7,453 nucleotides of DNA from Parafilimonas sp. (lineage in GTDB: Bacteria > Bacteroidota > Bacteroidia > Chitinophagales > Chitinophagaceae), in the NCBI GenBank assembly GCA_025927795.1, contig JAICKT010000218.1, positions 1 through 7,453 of the forward strand, given 5' to 3'. The notes beneath the pieces were generated by a model. It saw nothing but the letters and a program-made list of their open reading frames with translations, did not search any database and had not been told where the DNA came from. Numbering within the stretch: position 1 is the first letter of the stretch; every line of letters begins with the position of its first letter. This document shows, piece after piece, positions 6,759 through 7,453 of the stretch. The position numbers and the translations under genes are program-made.

Positions 6759-7453
6759 ATGTTTAAGAATTATTTTAAAACTACTTTTCGTAATCTGCGA
6801 AAAAATAAATTGTATGGTGTTATAAATATTTTTGGATTAACGATAGGACTTTCCGCTTGTTTGCTGATTGGCATTTATATAATTCATGAATTAAGTTATG
6901 ATAAGTTTAATATAAGTGCAAATCGCATTGTTCGTGCAACTATGGAATATAGCAGTGCAGGAACAGTAAATACAACAGCAACTACCGGTACAAAAGTAGG
7001 CCCGCAGTTTAAGCGCACATTTCCATCAGTTGAAGAATATGCACGCACCTTCATTAGCCATAATGTTGTAAAAACTGGTGATAAAATGTTTGATGAGCCG
7101 CGCATTTTATATGCTGATCCATCTTTCTTTAAAATATTTTCTTTTCACATTATAGAAGGTGATGCAGCAACTGCTTTAAATGCACCTGATAAAATTGTCA
7201 TCACACAAAGCATGGCAAAAAAATATTTTGACGATGAAGATGCAATTGGTAAAACACTAACATCCGGCGGAAAAGATTTACGCGTGTCAGCAGTTTGTGA
7301 AGATGTGCCGCAGAATTCACAAATTAAATTTGATTTTGCAACGCAATTTTTAAATCTTGGAAATGGTGTAAAAGATGAAACCTGGTGGACTGCAAACTGG
7401 ATTACTTATTTTTTATTGAGGGATGAAAAAGATATTCCCGTGTTACAACAACA
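6759..7453 (+). CDS. Second MacB/FtsX-family ABC transporter permease, 5' part (runs off the window)
   Basis: The frame opens at ATG 6759 and stays open for 231 codons to the window edge, so only the N-terminal part (perhaps 30% of a full protein) is visible. It begins MFKNYFKTTFRNLRKNKLYG, has TM1 at about 21-43 (INIFGLTIGLSACLLIGIYI) and the signature HELSYDKFN, then the first periplasmic MacB-type domain with YADPSFFKIF (118-127), ITQSMAKKYFDDEDAIGKTL (148-167) and a region near 205-220 rich in Trp. About 38 of the first 62 residues are identical to the permease at 4252, with no gaps, so the two are paralogues. The second half, with the FtsX helices, should lie downstream. Spacing of 80 bp and the same strand suggest one operon. 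No Shine-Dalgarno; the start is fixed by alignment with the upstream paralogue. Substrate unknown. Confidence 0.93.
   Translation, partial: MFKNYFKTTFRNLRKNKLYGVINIFGLTIGLSACLLIGIYIIHELSYDKFNISANRIVRATMEYSSAGTVNTTATTGTKVGPQFKRTFPSVEEYARTFISHNVVKTGDKMFDEPRILYADPSFFKIFSFHIIEGDAATALNAPDKIVITQSMAKKYFDDEDAIGKTLTSGGKDLRVSAVCEDVPQNSQIKFDFATQFLNLGNGVKDETWWTANWITYFLLRDEKDIPVLQQ

Noticed and set aside
1..7453. CRISPR array, insertion sequence, tRNA or rRNA
   Set aside because: No regularly spaced repeats with unique spacers, no transposase-like frame with terminal inverted repeats, and no recognisable tRNA or rRNA segments were seen on either strand.

Overview
The window looks like chromosomal DNA of a Bacteroidota member, probably a soil or freshwater lineage near Chitinophagaceae/Sphingobacteriales (inference). 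The signs are: AT-rich DNA with A-rich leaders and no clear Shine-Dalgarno sequences; a signal peptide cut just before Gln; SprB-type repeats and a type IX secretion system (T9SS) type A sorting domain; and tandem large MacB/FtsX-family permeases, a family greatly expanded in this phylum. All supported genes are on the + strand.

Layout. 1-394 is a non-coding leader with a perfect 9-bp inverted repeat (229-255), a sigma-54-like promoter match (294-308) and an AT-rich hairpin (318-357). 395-3733 encodes a 1112-residue secreted multidomain protein: an N-terminal TIM-barrel glycoside-hydrolase-like region, a beta-rich module, an Ig-like module, two SprB-like repeats, two PKD-like modules and the T9SS tail. 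3734-4251 is a 518-bp intergenic region with a strong 17-bp hairpin, a T10 run, a terminator-like or operator-like palindrome followed by T7, and a cluster of small palindromes and hexamer repeats. 4252-6678 encodes a complete 808-residue, eight-helix MacB/FtsX-type permease. 6679-6758 is a short spacer with a 4x7-bp tandem repeat. From 6759 to the window end runs the 5' part of a second, paralogous permease (231 codons, open at the edge).

The secreted protein and the permeases appear to be separate transcription units. The first probably acts on or binds polysaccharide outside the cell. The two permeases probably form a co-transcribed tandem array. No ABC ATPase or membrane-fusion protein gene is visible here, so their ATPase would have to be encoded elsewhere. 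I see no tRNA, rRNA, CRISPR array, insertion sequence or phage gene. The most interesting material is non-coding: both transcription units have a palindrome upstream of a TTTGG-containing element, a layout that could reflect enhancer-dependent (sigma-54) control.
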